Assembly: GCF_005871205.1 (NCBI RefSeq)
Contig: NZ_SWKM01000015.1
Location: 186,001-250,000 of the forward strand
Origin: Marinobacter alexandrii
GTDB lineage: Bacteria > Pseudomonadota > Gammaproteobacteria > Pseudomonadales > Oleiphilaceae
Direction of reading: 5' to 3'
Length of the DNA stretch: 64,000 bases
The position numbers and the translations under genes were made by a program. Shown here piece after piece: positions 43,100-52,612 of this stretch; position 1 is the first letter of the stretch, and every line of letters starts with the position of its first letter. A model generated the notes under the pieces. The model saw nothing but the letters and a program-made list of their open reading frames with translations. It was not told the DNA's origin and searched no databases.

Positions 43100-44161
43100 T
43101 CAAGCGTTACCCGCGGCTTTCAGGTTCATGTTGGCGGTAAAATCGAGCATCCGCCGCAACGGCTTAAGAGCGTCATCTCGCAGGGCATCATCCACCAGAA
43201 CTTCCTGATCGCCCTGCTTCAGAACCTGCAGCAGGTTTTCAAGGCCGTTCATGGCCATCCACGGGCAATGGGCACAGCTACGGCAGGTTGCACCGTTGCC
43301 GGCCGTGGGCGCCTCCAGGAGCGTCTTGTTAGGCGCGAGCTGCTGCATCTTGTAGAAGATGCCGTTGTCCGTCGCAACAATAAACTTCTCGTTGGGCAGC
43401 GTCTGCACCGCGTGAATCAACTGTGAGGTGGACCCCACCACGTCGGCCATATCCACAACGGCACTCGGAGACTCAGGGTGCACCAATACCGCAGCCTCGG
43501 GATACAGCGCCTTAAGGTCTTCCAGGCCACGATACTTGAACTCCTCGTGCACGATGCAGGAACCATCCCAGAGCAGCATGTCTGCGCCGGTAGTCTTCTG
43601 GACATAATGCCCCAGGTGTTTGTCTGGGGCCCAGAGGATTTTCTCGCCACGGGCATCCAGGTCTTCCACAATGGCCTGGGCGCAGCTGGAGGTAACAACC
43701 CAATCCGCTCGCGCTTTCACGGCTGCGGAGGTGTTTGCATACACCACCACGGTCCTGTCCGGGTGCTGGTCGCAGAAGTCCGCAAACTCATCGGCCGGGC
43801 AGCCTACGTCCAGTGAACACGTTGCCTCGAGCGTCGGCATCAACACCCGCTTCTCGGGATTGAGGATCTTTGCCGTCTCACCCATGAAACGCACACCGGC
43901 CACCACAACCGTGGACGCCGGGTGCTGGTTACCAAAACGAGCCATTTCCAGGGAGTCGGCAACGCAGCCGCCGGTTTCTTCCGCCAGGCGCTGGAGATCC
44001 GGATCGGTGTAGTAATGAGCCACCAGCACCGCATCTTCGGCCTTCAGGGCCGCCTTGATGCGAGCCTCAAGATCAGCCTTCTCGTCTGCACTCAGCGGTT
44101 TTGGCTCTGCCGCGTGGGCAAGGTGTTCCTGGACAAGGATACGATCTTCAGCTCGAGTCAT
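43100..44161 (-). CDS. nadA: Quinolinate synthase NadA
   Basis: 353 residues, standard. Iron-sulphur ligands are visible in [28 protein letters not shown] and the [18 protein letters not shown] block; [19 protein letters not shown] and LARFG-type substrate segments agree. It condenses iminoaspartate and dihydroxyacetone phosphate to quinolinate in NAD synthesis, using a [4Fe-4S] cluster. It converges on the bepA-like gene with 12 bases between stops. The upstream region 44162-44300 has no recognised element. Confidence 0.97.
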   Translation of the reverse strand: MTRAEDRILVQEHLAHAAEPKPLSADEKADLEARIKAALKAEDAVLVAHYYTDPDLQRLAEETGGCVADSLEMARFGNQHPASTVVVAGVRFMGETAKILNPEKRVLMPTLEATCSLDVGCPADEFADFCDQHPDRTVVVYANTSAAVKARADWVVTSSCAQAIVEDLDARGEKILWAPDKHLGHYVQKTTGADMLLWDGSCIVHEEFKYRGLEDLKALYPEAAVLVHPESPSAVVDMADVVGSTSQLIHAVQTLPNEKFIVATDNGIFYKMQQLAPNKTLLEAPTAGNGATCRSCAHCPWMAMNGLENLLQVLKQGDQEVLVDDALRDDALKPLRRMLDFTANMNLKAAGNA

Positions 44162-44299
44162 TACTGCATCTCTGTGTTGCTATGTCTATGGAAGTGTACC
44201 ACTTTACACCCTTCAAATTCGGGTTCTGACACGGCGTGGTAACAGAACTCTGATCAGGATCTTAGTGCCCTCACTGAGTAGGTAGGATCTTATACGCAA

Positions 44300-44348
44300 A
44301 AAAAAAGAGCCCGAAGGCTCTTTTTTTCGCAAAAACCCGTACGGGTTT
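44300..44348 (-). terminator. Terminator of the tRNA-Lys pair, preceded by a palindrome
   Basis: On the minus strand the tRNA is followed by a perfect 16-bp palindrome AAACCCGTACGGGTTT (44333-44348) and then a GAGCC-TTCG-GGCTC hairpin with long A and T runs (core 44307-44320). The second is a textbook Rho-independent terminator; the palindrome may be a first, weaker stem or part of 3-prime processing. Confidence 0.85.
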
Positions 44349-44355
44349 GAGCATT

Positions 44356-44431
44356 TGGTGGGTCGTGAAGGATTCGAACCTTCGACCAATTGGTTAAAAG
44401 CCAACTGCTCTACCAACTGAGCTAACGACCC
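44356..44431 (-). tRNA. tRNA-Lys (TTT), copy 1
   Basis: 76 bases with encoded CCA: acceptor GGGTCGT/ACGACCC, anticodon loop CTTTTAA (anticodon TTT), T loop TTCGAAT. Identical to the copy at 44501-44576; 69 bases lie between the two, and both are read from one promoter. Confidence 0.97.
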
Positions 44432-44500
44432 GTAACTGCCAGCCAGACGTTTTTCTCTGACCCATTCCCGAGCAACTCAGCCTGCTCGGAAATCTCTGTT

Positions 44501-44576
44501 TGGTGGGTCGTGAAGGATTCGAACCTTCGACCAATTGGTTAAAAGCCAACTGCTCTACCAACTGAGCTAACGACCC
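44501..44576 (-). tRNA. tRNA-Lys (TTT), copy 2
   Basis: 76 bases with encoded CCA, identical to the copy at 44356-44431. First of the two in the transcript; it begins 13 bases after the -10 box at 44590-44595. Confidence 0.97.
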
Positions 44577-44589
44577 AAACGAGGCGCAT

Positions 44590-44617
44590 ATAGTAATGAT
44601 TTTTTGGCGCTGATCAA
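44590..44617 (-). promoter_or_regulatory. Promoter of the tRNA-Lys pair
   Basis: Minus strand TTGATC (44617-44612), 16-base spacer, TACTAT (44595-44590), and a GC-rich discriminator, as usual for stable RNA genes. It lies directly after the cpoB stop codon. Confidence 0.75.
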
Positions 44618-44661
44618 CCCCTTTTTCTCAGGTTTCTCAACATTTTTCCCTCGAGCCCGGC

Positions 44662-45441
44662 TTAAGAGCTACCGGAGTCCAGAAACTTTCTGGCCAGCTT
44701 GGCCGCACTGCTGTTCGGATAGTCCCTGACCACGGTATTCATGCGACGCTTGGCCTCCTCGGACTCACCCAGGCGATCCAAAGTGACACCCAGCTTGTAG
44801 ACCGCATCCGCGGCTTTCCGGTGATCCGGATAGCGCGTGGCAACAATGGTGAACGCCTGTTTCGCTTGCTCCAGCTGCGGCTTTACCAGGTAAACCTCTC
44901 CCAGCCAATAATAGGCGTTAACCGTCAGGTCACCTTCCGGGTGCTCGTCGATGAATTCGTACAACTGGCTGATCGCCTGATCGTACTTCTTCTGGTTACG
45001 AATCAGGTCGACAATGCCTTGGTACGCTTTGCGCTCCTCGGCATCTGGCTGGCGATATTCTTTGGTAGCCTTACCGGAACTACTACCGGCACCCGCACTA
45101 CCTGCAGCCGAATTGGAAGCCTCCGGCTGCGCAGAAACCTTCTCGGACAGGTCCAAAATACGCTGATCGAGATCAATGTAACGATCTCGGCCCTGCTTTT
45201 TCAGGCGGTCGATCTGATGCCTCTGTTCTTCTACCTCACCCTGCAAGCGACGAACTTCGCCCTGCAACTGCTGGATCATATAGAACAGCTCAGCTGTTGC
45301 CTGACTGCTATTAGCTTTCCGCTGCGCTTCCGAACTGGTGTTCTGGAAAGCGGGCGTAGACGATTGCGCCAGAGCCGCGCCCGCCTGCCCGAGGGCAAGC
45401 GAGACGGCCACTGTCGCCATGAGTCTTGTTCTCATGGGCAT
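44662..45441 (-). CDS. cpoB: Cell-division coordinator CpoB (Tol-Pal protein YbgF)
   Basis: 259 residues with a Sec signal (MATVAVSLALGQAGAALA-QSS). An N-terminal coiled coil (about 45-90, LQGEVRRLQGEVEEQRHQIDRLKK) forms the trimerisation part; a Ser/Gly linker follows and then three TPR repeats (YWLGEVYLVKPQLEQAKQAF, AADAVYKLGVTLDRLGESEEAKRRM). CpoB links Tol-Pal with peptidoglycan synthesis during constriction. It is the last gene of the tolQRAB-pal-cpoB group, 18 bases after pal. Confidence 0.95.
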   Translation of the reverse strand: MPMRTRLMATVAVSLALGQAGAALAQSSTPAFQNTSSEAQRKANSSQATAELFYMIQQLQGEVRRLQGEVEEQRHQIDRLKKQGRDRYIDLDQRILDLSEKVSAQPEASNSAAGSAGAGSSSGKATKEYRQPDAEERKAYQGIVDLIRNQKKYDQAISQLYEFIDEHPEGDLTVNAYYWLGEVYLVKPQLEQAKQAFTIVATRYPDHRKAADAVYKLGVTLDRLGESEEAKRRMNTVVRDYPNSSAAKLARKFLDSGSS

Positions 45442-45459
45442 TCCCGACTTCTGGTGTGT

Positions 45460-46029
45460 TTACTCGAACACGAGCTCCACACGACGGTTCTGGGCCCAAT
45501 CACTTTCTGAGGAACCCATGACCGCCGGCTTCTCTTCACCATAGCTTATGGTTTCCATCTGGCCGCGTGAAGCACCGTTTACAATCAGGAAACGCTGAAC
45601 GGCGTTAGCACGACGCTCGCCAAGCGCCAGGTTGTACTCCTTGGTACCTCGCTCATCGGCATGGCCTTCAAGACGGACCTGTTGACCCGGATTGTTGGCC
45701 AGGAACTGGGCATGAGCCACCAGCACGTCGCGGGCTTCAGGCTTGATCTCGGCGGTGTCGAAGTCAAAATAGAATACAGTGATATCGCGCAGCGCTTCCT
45801 GTTCGGCCTGCTGCTGCGCCGCCATGCGCTCCTCTTCGGTCATCGCTGAGGAAGAAACGCCATCCTGGTCATCACCACCGTAGACAGTGGAACCGCCTTC
45901 CTGATCAATCGCGGCCACGTCGGAACCGTAAGCGCCGTCGTCCTGCGTTTCACCCGTGGAGCTACAGCCAGCGAAGAGACCGGCGGACAGAAGGACTGCA
46001 AAAGCCTTGGATTGAGCTGACAACTTCAT
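45460..46029 (-). CDS. pal: Peptidoglycan-associated lipoprotein Pal
   Basis: 189 residues with lipobox LFAGC (Cys22), an acidic linker (about 25-75) and an OmpA-like peptidoglycan-binding domain carrying VFYFDFDTAEIKPEA and RLEGHADERGTKEYNLALGERRANAV. It tethers the outer membrane to peptidoglycan and binds TolB. The linker is longer than in E. coli Pal (173), rich in Asp/Gly/Ser. It follows tolB after 65 bases. Confidence 0.97.
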   Translation of the reverse strand: MKLSAQSKAFAVLLSAGLFAGCSSTGETQDDGAYGSDVAAIDQEGGSTVYGGDDQDGVSSSAMTEEERMAAQQQAEQEALRDITVFYFDFDTAEIKPEARDVLVAHAQFLANNPGQQVRLEGHADERGTKEYNLALGERRANAVQRFLIVNGASRGQMETISYGEEKPAVMGSSESDWAQNRRVELVFE

Positions 46030-46094
46030 AACACTTTCCTTTCAGTTGGTGGACTTGCTTTCTGAATCAATTGACAGGCATAACCATCTGCCTG

Positions 46095-47387
46095 TTACCG
46101 CACCAGCGGCCCCCAGGCAGGTTCGCGGACATCACCTTCCGAAGCAGGAAGGCTGTACGCGGCACCACCATCGGCTGAGATAACCGTAAGCACACTGTCT
46201 GCGCCTTGCTTGGTTGCATAAATCAGCATGCGGCCGTTCGGGGACACGCTTGGGGATTCGTCGGATTCGGTTCGGGTGAGAATCGTCTCCTCACCGGATT
46301 TCAGATTGGTCCGGGCGATGTGGAACGCCCGATCCCTTTGATGCACGTAATAGACAAACTTACCGCTGTTGTCGGGCCTTGGCCGCGCGTTGTAACGGCT
46401 GCCGAAGGTGATACGACGGGGCGAGGCACGCTCGCTCTCCTTATAATAAATCTGCGGGCCACCGGAGCGATCCGAAGTGAAAAACAAGCCGTCTCCGGTG
46501 TGATCCCAGCTGGCTTCCGTGTCGATCGCCCAGTGATTGGTGATCTTGGTCAGTTTCTTGGTCGCCAGATCCATTCGATAGATCTCGGCGTTGCCATCTT
46601 TCGACAAGGTCATCAGCAAAGAGCGACCGTCCTCGGACCAGGCTGGCGCCGAATTCAGACCGGGGAAGTCTGCCGCCTTAGTGCGTTTACCACTCGCCAG
46701 CTCGTGAATGAAAATAACGGGCTTGCCGGTTTCAAAGGACACATACGCCAGCTTCTTGCCATCAGGCGACCACGCTGGCGAGAGAATCGGTTCCTGACTC
46801 TCCAGCCGGATCCGGGCCCGCTTGCCGTCGACATCGCTTACCTGCAACCGGTAGCGCGGCTTACCCTTGAAGGTATCCAGGGTGACGTACGCGAGCTTGG
46901 TGGAGAACGCACCCGGCACGCCGGTGATCGCCTCATACACTTTGTCACTGACGTGATGGGCAAGCGAACGCAAGTTGCTGGCTGGTGCCGCAGCGGTTTC
47001 ACCCAGCAAACGCTCTTCGGTGTTCACGTCGAACAATTCATAGCGAGCCGAAACCCGATCGCCCTTGCGGGTCAGCTCACCCACTAAAACATATCGCTGG
47101 CCAAGCAAGCGCCAGTCCCGGAAAAACACGTCTTCGCGCTTAGATGGCAGGCTGAGCATTTTTTCCGCTGGCAACGGGCTAAATTCGCCACTCATGGCGA
47201 GGTCGCTCTGAACGACCGTGCTGAGCTTATCGCCCGCGGGGATGTTGCCGGCCTCGGCGAATGGCACCACCGCGATCGGGATGGCGGCATCGGCGCCTTC
47301 AGTAATCCGAATCAACAATTCGGCACGCACAGTACCCGCTGTAACAAGTACCAACGTCAGCACGGTAACTAGCTTTCTTAACAACAT
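46095..47387 (-). CDS. tolB: Periplasmic Tol-Pal protein TolB
   Basis: 430 residues from the ATG at 47387, which begins a clean signal peptide (MLLRKLVTVLTLVLVTAGTVRA); the ATG at 47420, just after the tolA stop, would add eleven polar residues and is the alternative. An N-terminal domain (TAVPFAEAGNIPAGDKLS-like) leads to a six-bladed beta-propeller with repeated SPAWSPDGKKLAYVSF and SAPAWSEDGRSLLMTLS units. It binds Pal and the outer-membrane pore complex in the periplasm. Standard member of the operon. Confidence 0.94.
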   Translation of the reverse strand: MLLRKLVTVLTLVLVTAGTVRAELLIRITEGADAAIPIAVVPFAEAGNIPAGDKLSTVVQSDLAMSGEFSPLPAEKMLSLPSKREDVFFRDWRLLGQRYVLVGELTRKGDRVSARYELFDVNTEERLLGETAAAPASNLRSLAHHVSDKVYEAITGVPGAFSTKLAYVTLDTFKGKPRYRLQVSDVDGKRARIRLESQEPILSPAWSPDGKKLAYVSFETGKPVIFIHELASGKRTKAADFPGLNSAPAWSEDGRSLLMTLSKDGNAEIYRMDLATKKLTKITNHWAIDTEASWDHTGDGLFFTSDRSGGPQIYYKESERASPRRITFGSRYNARPRPDNSGKFVYYVHQRDRAFHIARTNLKSGEETILTRTESDESPSVSPNGRMLIYATKQGADSVLTVISADGGAAYSLPASEGDVREPAWGPLVR

Positions 47388-47423
47388 GGTCCAAGCCCGC
47401 TGTGTCAAAGTGTGTTCCATTCC

Positions 47424-48458
47424 CTATTTCAACCGGCGAGGGTTGAACTCGATGGTGAACTGGCGGAAATACCGCTCGAATGTGTCCCGCTTATCCGGAA
47501 TCGGGTACCGGCTAAGCGAGCGCACGGCGCTCAGTGCCGAATTATCGAAAGCGGTGTTGCCACTGCTGCTCACCAGTTTAACTCCGGCCAGTTCGCCCGT
47601 AGGCAACAGGGTAATCTGCAAGCGCGCTGTCATTTCCTCCGTGGCCGACGAAGGCGGATACCAGGCCTGACTGAGCCGTTCGCGAATCAGCGCCTGATAC
47701 TTCTCACTCTCGGTCAGCATCTGCGCCTCGCGGGCCTTAGCGGCAGCTGCCTGGGCCTGCCGCCGTGCCTCGGCTTGCTTGGCCTCACTGGCTTCCTCAG
47801 CCAACGCTTCCAACTGCTTTTCCTTTAACCGACGCTCCGCCTCCTGACGTTTGCGCTCGGCTTCCTTTCGGGCCTCTTCTTCCCGCTTCTTGCGCTCGGC
47901 CTCTTCGCGCTTGCGCTGCTCTTCTTTGCGCTTCTGTTCCGCTTCGGCCTCAGCCTTGCGCTGCTCTTCCTTGCGCTTTTTCTCTGCCTCAGCCTTTTGA
48001 CGCTCGCGTTCTTTCGCTTCGGCTTCGGCTTTCTGGCGCGCAGCTTCCTTTGCCTTGGCGGCTTCTTCGCGCTTGCGCTTCTCAGCCAACTGACGCTTAC
48101 GCTCTTGCTCTTGTTCCTGAGCCTTGCGTTCAGCCTCTTCCCTGGCCTTTTGTTCAGCCAGCTTCCGAGCCTCTTCTTTACGTTCTTGCTCAGCCTTGCG
48201 CTTCTGTTCTTCCAGCCGCCGCTCTTCGTCACGATCCGGCTGATCATCCAGGGTCTCTATCGGGCTGGGTTCCGGCTGCTGCTGGGTCACCAGCCGAGCG
48301 GAGATACTGCGCGGCGGCGGCTCATGTTCCGGACTACTCCAGGTCCAGCCTGCCAGTGCCACACCCGCGATGACCAGGTGCAATATCAGCGACAAGGCAA
48401 CGGGTGATTTCCAGGGTGGAACGCCCGTGCTGGTTACTTCACGCTCGTGACCTATCAC
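47424..48458 (-). CDS. tolA: Inner-membrane Tol-Pal protein TolA
   Basis: 344 residues from GTG 48458. One membrane helix (about 20-41), then a very long helical domain (about 70-250) made of Ala/Lys/Glu/Arg, with repeats such as RKREEAAKAKEAARQKAEAE, and a C-terminal domain of TonB/TolA fold (SQAWYPPSSATEEMTARLQI ... GNTAFDNSALSAVRSL). It spans the periplasm and couples the TolQ/TolR motor to TolB-Pal. The low-complexity part produces long antisense frames on the plus strand, which are not genes. Confidence 0.95.
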   Translation of the reverse strand: MIGHEREVTSTGVPPWKSPVALSLILHLVIAGVALAGWTWSSPEHEPPPRSISARLVTQQQPEPSPIETLDDQPDRDEERRLEEQKRKAEQERKEEARKLAEQKAREEAERKAQEQEQERKRQLAEKRKREEAAKAKEAARQKAEAEAKERERQKAEAEKKRKEEQRKAEAEAEQKRKEEQRKREEAERKKREEEARKEAERKRQEAERRLKEKQLEALAEEASEAKQAEARRQAQAAAAKAREAQMLTESEKYQALIRERLSQAWYPPSSATEEMTARLQITLLPTGELAGVKLVSSSGNTAFDNSALSAVRSLSRYPIPDKRDTFERYFRQFTIEFNPRRLK

Positions 48459-48480
48459 AAATTACCTGCCTGCACTGGTG

Positions 48481-48927
48481 TCACTTGTCGTCCAGGGGTG
48501 ATTCAGTGATCAAACCGATACTCCGGGCACCGGCACCCTGCAACTCTGCCATCAGCCGAACCACGGTTCCGTACTCCACGTGCTCGTCGCCGCGCACAAG
48601 AATGTCACTGTTGGCCCGCTGTGAGAGTATTTTGGCAATCTGCTCCCGAACCTCAGTTAAAGACATGGGGTCACTGCCACGATCTCCAACCTCAACGTAG
48701 TAGGCGCCATTGGCGTCTACAGAGACCACGATCGATTCGACATTTTTGTCAGCCTGAATCGGATCCGACGTCGTTTCCGGCAGGTCCACCTTGACCCCCT
48801 GAGTCAACATGGGCGCAGTCACCATGAAGATAACCAGCAGCACCAACATGACGTCGATGTAAGGCACCACGTTGATCTCTGACATCGGCTTACGCCGATG
48901 CTGCGGCATCATGCCCATGCCCTTCAT
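48481..48927 (-). CDS. tolR: Tol-Pal motor protein TolR
   Basis: 148 residues, the ExbD/TolR family. A short cytoplasmic part ends MSEINVVPYIDVMLVLLVIF, where Asp25 at the start of the membrane helix is the proton-carrying residue. The periplasmic domain follows. Start ATG 48927 has GGAGGAT. It works with TolQ as the proton-driven motor of the Tol system. It overlaps nothing; tolA begins 23 bases after it. Confidence 0.96.
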   Translation of the reverse strand: MKGMGMMPQHRRKPMSEINVVPYIDVMLVLLVIFMVTAPMLTQGVKVDLPETTSDPIQADKNVESIVVSVDANGAYYVEVGDRGSDPMSLTEVREQIAKILSQRANSDILVRGDEHVEYGTVVRLMAELQGAGARSIGLITESPLDDK

Positions 48928-48962
48928 CGCGTTATCCTCCGACCTTCACCAAACAAGCACAT

Positions 48963-49652
48963 TTACGCGGCACTCTTTTCACTGTGGTGCACCCTGCGAT
49001 GCAGAATGCTCGAAAACTCTTCGGCGAAGGTTTCGTAGTTCTTCAGCAGGGCGTCGGACATGGCCGAAAACCGGTTGTAGGCGATAACTGCCGGAATGGC
49101 TGCAAACAGCCCCATGGCGGTTGCAATCAGAGCCTCGGAAATACCCGGAGCCACCGTGGCCAGGGTTGCCTGCTGTACCTGGGCCAGACCACGGAACGAG
49201 TTCATGATGCCCCATACCGTACCAAACAGGCCCACATACGGACTGGTCGACCCTACCGTTGCCAGGAATGGCAAATGGGTTTCCAGGCGTTCCTGCTCCC
49301 GGGAGAAGGCCACCCTCATGGCGCGCTGGGTGCCTTCCATGACGGCGTCTGCGTCCCGGCTTTGCTGGCGCAGGCGGGAGAATTCCTTGAAGCCTGAGCG
49401 GAACACCGCTTCCATGCCAGAGAACGGTGTCGGCTCGGCATTCACTTCGCGATAAAGCTGTCCCAGATCCATACCGGACCAGAAACGCTCCTCGAAGGCC
49501 AACTGGGATCGCCTGGCCTTTCGGAACACCTGGAAACGCTGAAAAATCAGCGCCCAGGATACGACGGAAGCCAGCGCCAGCAGCAGCATGACAAGCTGCA
49601 CCAGCACACCGGCATTGGACACGAGATACCAGACTGAAACTTCTGATTCCAC
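48963..49652 (-). CDS. tolQ: Tol-Pal motor protein TolQ
   Basis: 229 residues, the MotA/TolQ/ExbB family, from GTG 49652 with AGGAG upstream. Three membrane helices; conserved YVGLFGTVWGIMNSFRGL and ISEALIATAMGLFAAIPAVIAYN carry the proton-channel threonines. It pairs with TolR. It follows ybgC by 14 bases, the usual order. Confidence 0.96.
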   Translation of the reverse strand: MESEVSVWYLVSNAGVLVQLVMLLLALASVVSWALIFQRFQVFRKARRSQLAFEERFWSGMDLGQLYREVNAEPTPFSGMEAVFRSGFKEFSRLRQQSRDADAVMEGTQRAMRVAFSREQERLETHLPFLATVGSTSPYVGLFGTVWGIMNSFRGLAQVQQATLATVAPGISEALIATAMGLFAAIPAVIAYNRFSAMSDALLKNYETFAEEFSSILHRRVHHSEKSAA

Positions 49653-49666
49653 CTTTTGCTCCTGGC

Positions 49667-50104
49667 TTATTCCGTTGTCTGAACGTTGCTTTCAAGCAAC
49701 GCCTGCATATTCTCGGGTAATCGGCGTGGGCGGCCATTATCCAGCGCCACACAGGCCACTCTCACATCGGCTTCACACAGCAACGCACGGTCGTCTGCGC
49801 GCAGAACCCGCTGCTTGAAGTTCATCCACACCCTGCCATAGCTCTGAGGCTCCGCCGTGATCAGTAGCTGATCGTCCAGCCGTGCCGGCACCGCATAATG
49901 TATCGCCATACGCTGTACAACATAGCTGATATTCTCCGCGAGACCGGCGCGCAGGCCGACTCCGCAGCTGCGAACCCACTCGGTGCGGGCCCGTTCCATG
50001 TAGTGCAGGTACTTGGCATGGAACACGATGCCGCCGGCATCCGTATCCTCGATGTAGACACGAATCGGCAACTCAAAAACTTCACCGCCCGGCAGTTCAG
50101 TCAA
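49667..50104 (-). CDS. ybgC: Acyl-CoA thioesterase YbgC (Tol-Pal-associated)
   Basis: 145 residues of the 4HBT hot-dog family; the catalytic-region motif is [28 protein letters not shown] (aspartate in DTDAGG). It hydrolyses short acyl-CoA or acyl-ACP thioesters. The start is an unusual TTG at 50104, supported by GGAGGA about 8 bases upstream inside ruvB; the TTG lies in the ruvB tail (8-base overlap), so the two are coupled. First gene of the Tol-Pal group. Confidence 0.95.
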   Translation of the reverse strand: MTELPGGEVFELPIRVYIEDTDAGGIVFHAKYLHYMERARTEWVRSCGVGLRAGLAENISYVVQRMAIHYAVPARLDDQLLITAEPQSYGRVWMNFKQRVLRADDRALLCEADVRVACVALDNGRPRRLPENMQALLESNVQTTE

Positions 50105-51128
50105 AGAGATCCTCCTCTTTGGCGGATTTCGGCGCTACCACACCAAAGTGCTGGTAGGCATTGGATGTAACCATCCGCCCCCGCGGCGTGCGTACCATGT
50201 AACCCTGCTGGATCAGGAAAGGCTCCAGGACATCTTCAATGGTGCCCCGTTCCTCACTGATTGCAGCAGCGAGGCTTTCGACGCCAACCGGGCCACCATC
50301 GAACTTTTCAATCATCGCCAGCAACAGCCGACGGTCCATGTGATCGAACCCCCGACTATCCACCTTCAGCATGTTCAACGCCTGGTCGGCGATATCGGCA
50401 CTGATATGACCATCCGATCGAACCTCGGCGAAATCCCGCACCCGGCGCAACAGCCGATTGGCAATGCGCGGCGTGCCCCGGGACCGCCGGGCAATTTCGA
50501 ATGCACCAGTCTCATCAATGGCCACCGACGACAGCCTGGCCGAACGCATGATGATGTTGGTCAGGTCATCGGTGTTGTAAAACTCGAGCCGCTGGACAAT
50601 GCCAAAACGATCCCGCAATGGCGACGTCAGCAGACCGGCCCGAGTCGTGGCACCTACCAGGGTGAAAGGTGGCAGATCCAGCTTGATTGAGCGGGCCGCA
50701 GGCCCCTCTCCGATCATGATATCGAGCTGGTAGTCTTCCATCGCCGGGTACAGCACTTCTTCAACGGCTGCGCTCAGGCGATGGATTTCATCTATGAAAA
50801 GCACATCGCCTTCTTCCAGGTTGGTCAACATGGCGGCGAGATCGCCAGCTTTTTCCAACACCGGACCGGAGGTCGTCTTGATCGACACCCCCATTTCGTT
50901 GGCGATGATGTTCGCAAGGGTTGTCTTACCAAGACCGGGCGGACCAAAAATCAATACGTGATCAAGCGCTTCGTCGCGGCCCCGGGCTGCAGAGATGAAG
51001 ATATCCATCTGCTCGCGCACCGCCGGCTGGCCAACATACTCGGCCAGCAAGCTAGGACGGATCGCCCGATCCTGAACCTCTTCGTAATCACCGGCCCGGG
51101 CTGAAATCAGTCGGTCGGATTCGATCAT
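50097..51128 (-). CDS. ruvB: Holliday-junction branch-migration ATPase RuvB
   Basis: 343 residues, standard. AAA+ signatures: Walker [17 protein letters not shown], Walker [11 protein letters not shown], sensor-1 region [20 protein letters not shown], and a C-terminal winged helix ([16 protein letters not shown]). It drives branch migration with RuvA. It is about 150 bases downstream of ruvA, not overlapping; that gap has no strong promoter and no short gene. Confidence 0.97.
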   Translation of the reverse strand: MIESDRLISARAGDYEEVQDRAIRPSLLAEYVGQPAVREQMDIFISAARGRDEALDHVLIFGPPGLGKTTLANIIANEMGVSIKTTSGPVLEKAGDLAAMLTNLEEGDVLFIDEIHRLSAAVEEVLYPAMEDYQLDIMIGEGPAARSIKLDLPPFTLVGATTRAGLLTSPLRDRFGIVQRLEFYNTDDLTNIIMRSARLSSVAIDETGAFEIARRSRGTPRIANRLLRRVRDFAEVRSDGHISADIADQALNMLKVDSRGFDHMDRRLLLAMIEKFDGGPVGVESLAAAISEERGTIEDVLEPFLIQQGYMVRTPRGRMVTSNAYQHFGVVAPKSAKEEDLFD

Positions 51129-51280
51129 GGCATCATCCGTTCATTGTGATTCGACATCGTGCCTTTAGCGCTTGCCTCTGAGTTAACCAGTGGCACCAAT
51201 TGTACAAACAGCTTGCAGGGTGTCACGTTACGCTCTCTACAGGTTTGGCACTACATGGGCGACATATTACGGCACCGTCA

Positions 51281-51910
51281 TCAGGCCGGGATCATATTGC
51301 GCAGAGCGAGCCTGATCAGTGCCTCACTGGTCATTCCATCCTCAGCGACCTTGGAAATCGCCTTGGCGGCCTCCTGGGGCTTGTAACCCAAAGCAATCAG
51401 CGCGGCCTCGGCCTCGTCTTTAGGCTCCGGCCCTCTCGCCTGCATAGCCGCACGAGACGCTTCGGCGCCTGTCGCCTCTGACGACGCAGGCACGAACTGC
51501 CCCTCAAGTTGCCCTATCCTATCCGCCATTTCAATAAGCAGGCGTTCGGCGGTCTTCTTACCAACACCAGGGAGTTTGACCAACGCATTAACATCCCGGC
51601 TCTCGACGCAACGAATAAACTGTTCCGCATCCAGGCCCGACAGAATGGCAACCGCGAGCTTTGGCCCCACCCCATTCACTTTGATCAGCAGACGAAACAC
51701 ATCCCGATCCAGGCGCGAAGCGAACCCATACAGGTGCTGGGCATCCTCCCGGACGGCAAAATGGGTATGCAGGGTGACTTCCTGTCCAGTTTCGGGGAGG
51801 TGAAAAAACGAGGTGTAGGGAATGTCGACTTCATAGCCCAGGCCGGCGCTTTCCACCAACACCTGGCCGGGCGCTTTTTCTATCAGAATTCCTCGGATAC
51901 GACCAATCAA
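51281..51910 (-). CDS. ruvA: Holliday-junction DNA-binding protein RuvA
   Basis: 209 residues from a TTG at 51910. The TTG gives the normal family start (MIGRIRGILIEK) and lies 7 bases from AGGAG; the in-frame GTG at 51916 touches the ribosome site and is unlikely. It shows the OB domain, the helix-hairpin-helix motifs KVNGVGPKLAVAILSGL and KLPGVGKKTAERLLIEM, and the C-terminal domain III (ALIALGYKPQEAAKAIS), which binds RuvB. It follows ruvC after 30 bases. Confidence 0.96.
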   Translation of the reverse strand: MIGRIRGILIEKAPGQVLVESAGLGYEVDIPYTSFFHLPETGQEVTLHTHFAVREDAQHLYGFASRLDRDVFRLLIKVNGVGPKLAVAILSGLDAEQFIRCVESRDVNALVKLPGVGKKTAERLLIEMADRIGQLEGQFVPASSEATGAEASRAAMQARGPEPKDEAEAALIALGYKPQEAAKAISKVAEDGMTSEALIRLALRNMIPA

Positions 51911-51940
51911 GGGCACTCTCCTGTCGCTCCTGGGAGCGGT

Positions 51941-52468
51941 CTATTGTTGCCGCATTCGGCCACTTCGGGCTTTGCCGCCGGCACCGGCGACGCGCAGTAT
52001 GCTCTGGCTCATGTGGGCGTGACACAGGGCAATGGCAAGGGCGTCCGCCGCGTCTTCCTGGGGTTTACGTGAAAGCGCCAGCAGAGCCTGGACCATGTGC
52101 TGCACCTGGGATTTATCGGCACCGCCTTTGCCCACGACGGCCTGCTTGACCTGCCGAGCGGAGTATTCATGAACAGCCAGGCCACTGTTGGCCGCACTGA
52201 CGATCGCGGCCCCACGGGCCTGCCCAAGCTTCAGCGCAGAGTCCGGGTTCCTCGCCATGAACACTTGCTCGATCGCGAATTCCTCGGGGCGATACTCACC
52301 GATGAGCGTGGCCAGGCTTTGGAAGATGGTTTGCAGGCGTTCGGCCATGGGCTTTTCGCCCACCCGGATACAGCCGCTGTCGATATACTCGATGCTGCGA
52401 CCTTCCACCCGGATCAGCCCGAAACCGGTAATTCTGGATCCCGGATCTACGCCCAGAATGATCGCCAA
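51941..52468 (-). CDS. ruvC: Holliday-junction endonuclease RuvC
   Basis: 175 residues from a TTG at 52468, preceded by GGGAG at a good distance; the family start [15 protein letters not shown] follows, with the first catalytic Asp. [21 protein letters not shown] and [14 protein letters not shown] carry the other acidic residues. It cuts Holliday junctions. Directly upstream, in place of an intact yebC gene, only a short 3-prime remnant of yebC lies between ruvC and aspS. Confidence 0.96.
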   Translation of the reverse strand: MAIILGVDPGSRITGFGLIRVEGRSIEYIDSGCIRVGEKPMAERLQTIFQSLATLIGEYRPEEFAIEQVFMARNPDSALKLGQARGAAIVSAANSGLAVHEYSARQVKQAVVGKGGADKSQVQHMVQALLALSRKPQEDAADALAIALCHAHMSQSILRVAGAGGKARSGRMRQQ

Positions 52469-52486
52469 TTCGATACTCCCGTTGCG

Positions 52487-52567
52487 TTACAGCGAATCCA
52501 TGATGTCGCCGGAGATATCGGCGTTGTAGTAGACGTTCTGGACGTCGTCCAGATTCTGAAACAAATC
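52487..52567 (-). pseudogene. yebC: 3-prime remnant of yebC (probable transcriptional regulator YebC/PmpR family)
   Basis: In the 144-base gap between aspS and ruvC, one minus-strand frame reads DLFQNLDDVQNVYYNADISGD and a few more residues to a TAA at 52487-52489. DDVQ-x-VY-x-N with following Asp/Ile is the conserved C-terminal end of YebC proteins, whose gene normally stands between aspS and ruvC. There is no start codon or ribosome site, and the frame opens directly after the aspS stop, in phase with aspS, so about 90 percent of the gene is gone. The match is by eye. Confidence 0.78.
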
Positions 52568-52612
52568 AACGGGGCACGCACGGCCATCGACCGGCGCACC
52601 CAGACTTCGGTT

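Noticed and set aside
47765..48407. Pro/Ala/Leu-rich plus-strand frames
   Set aside because: These are the antisense reading of the Lys/Glu/Ala repeats of tolA, a common source of false frames.
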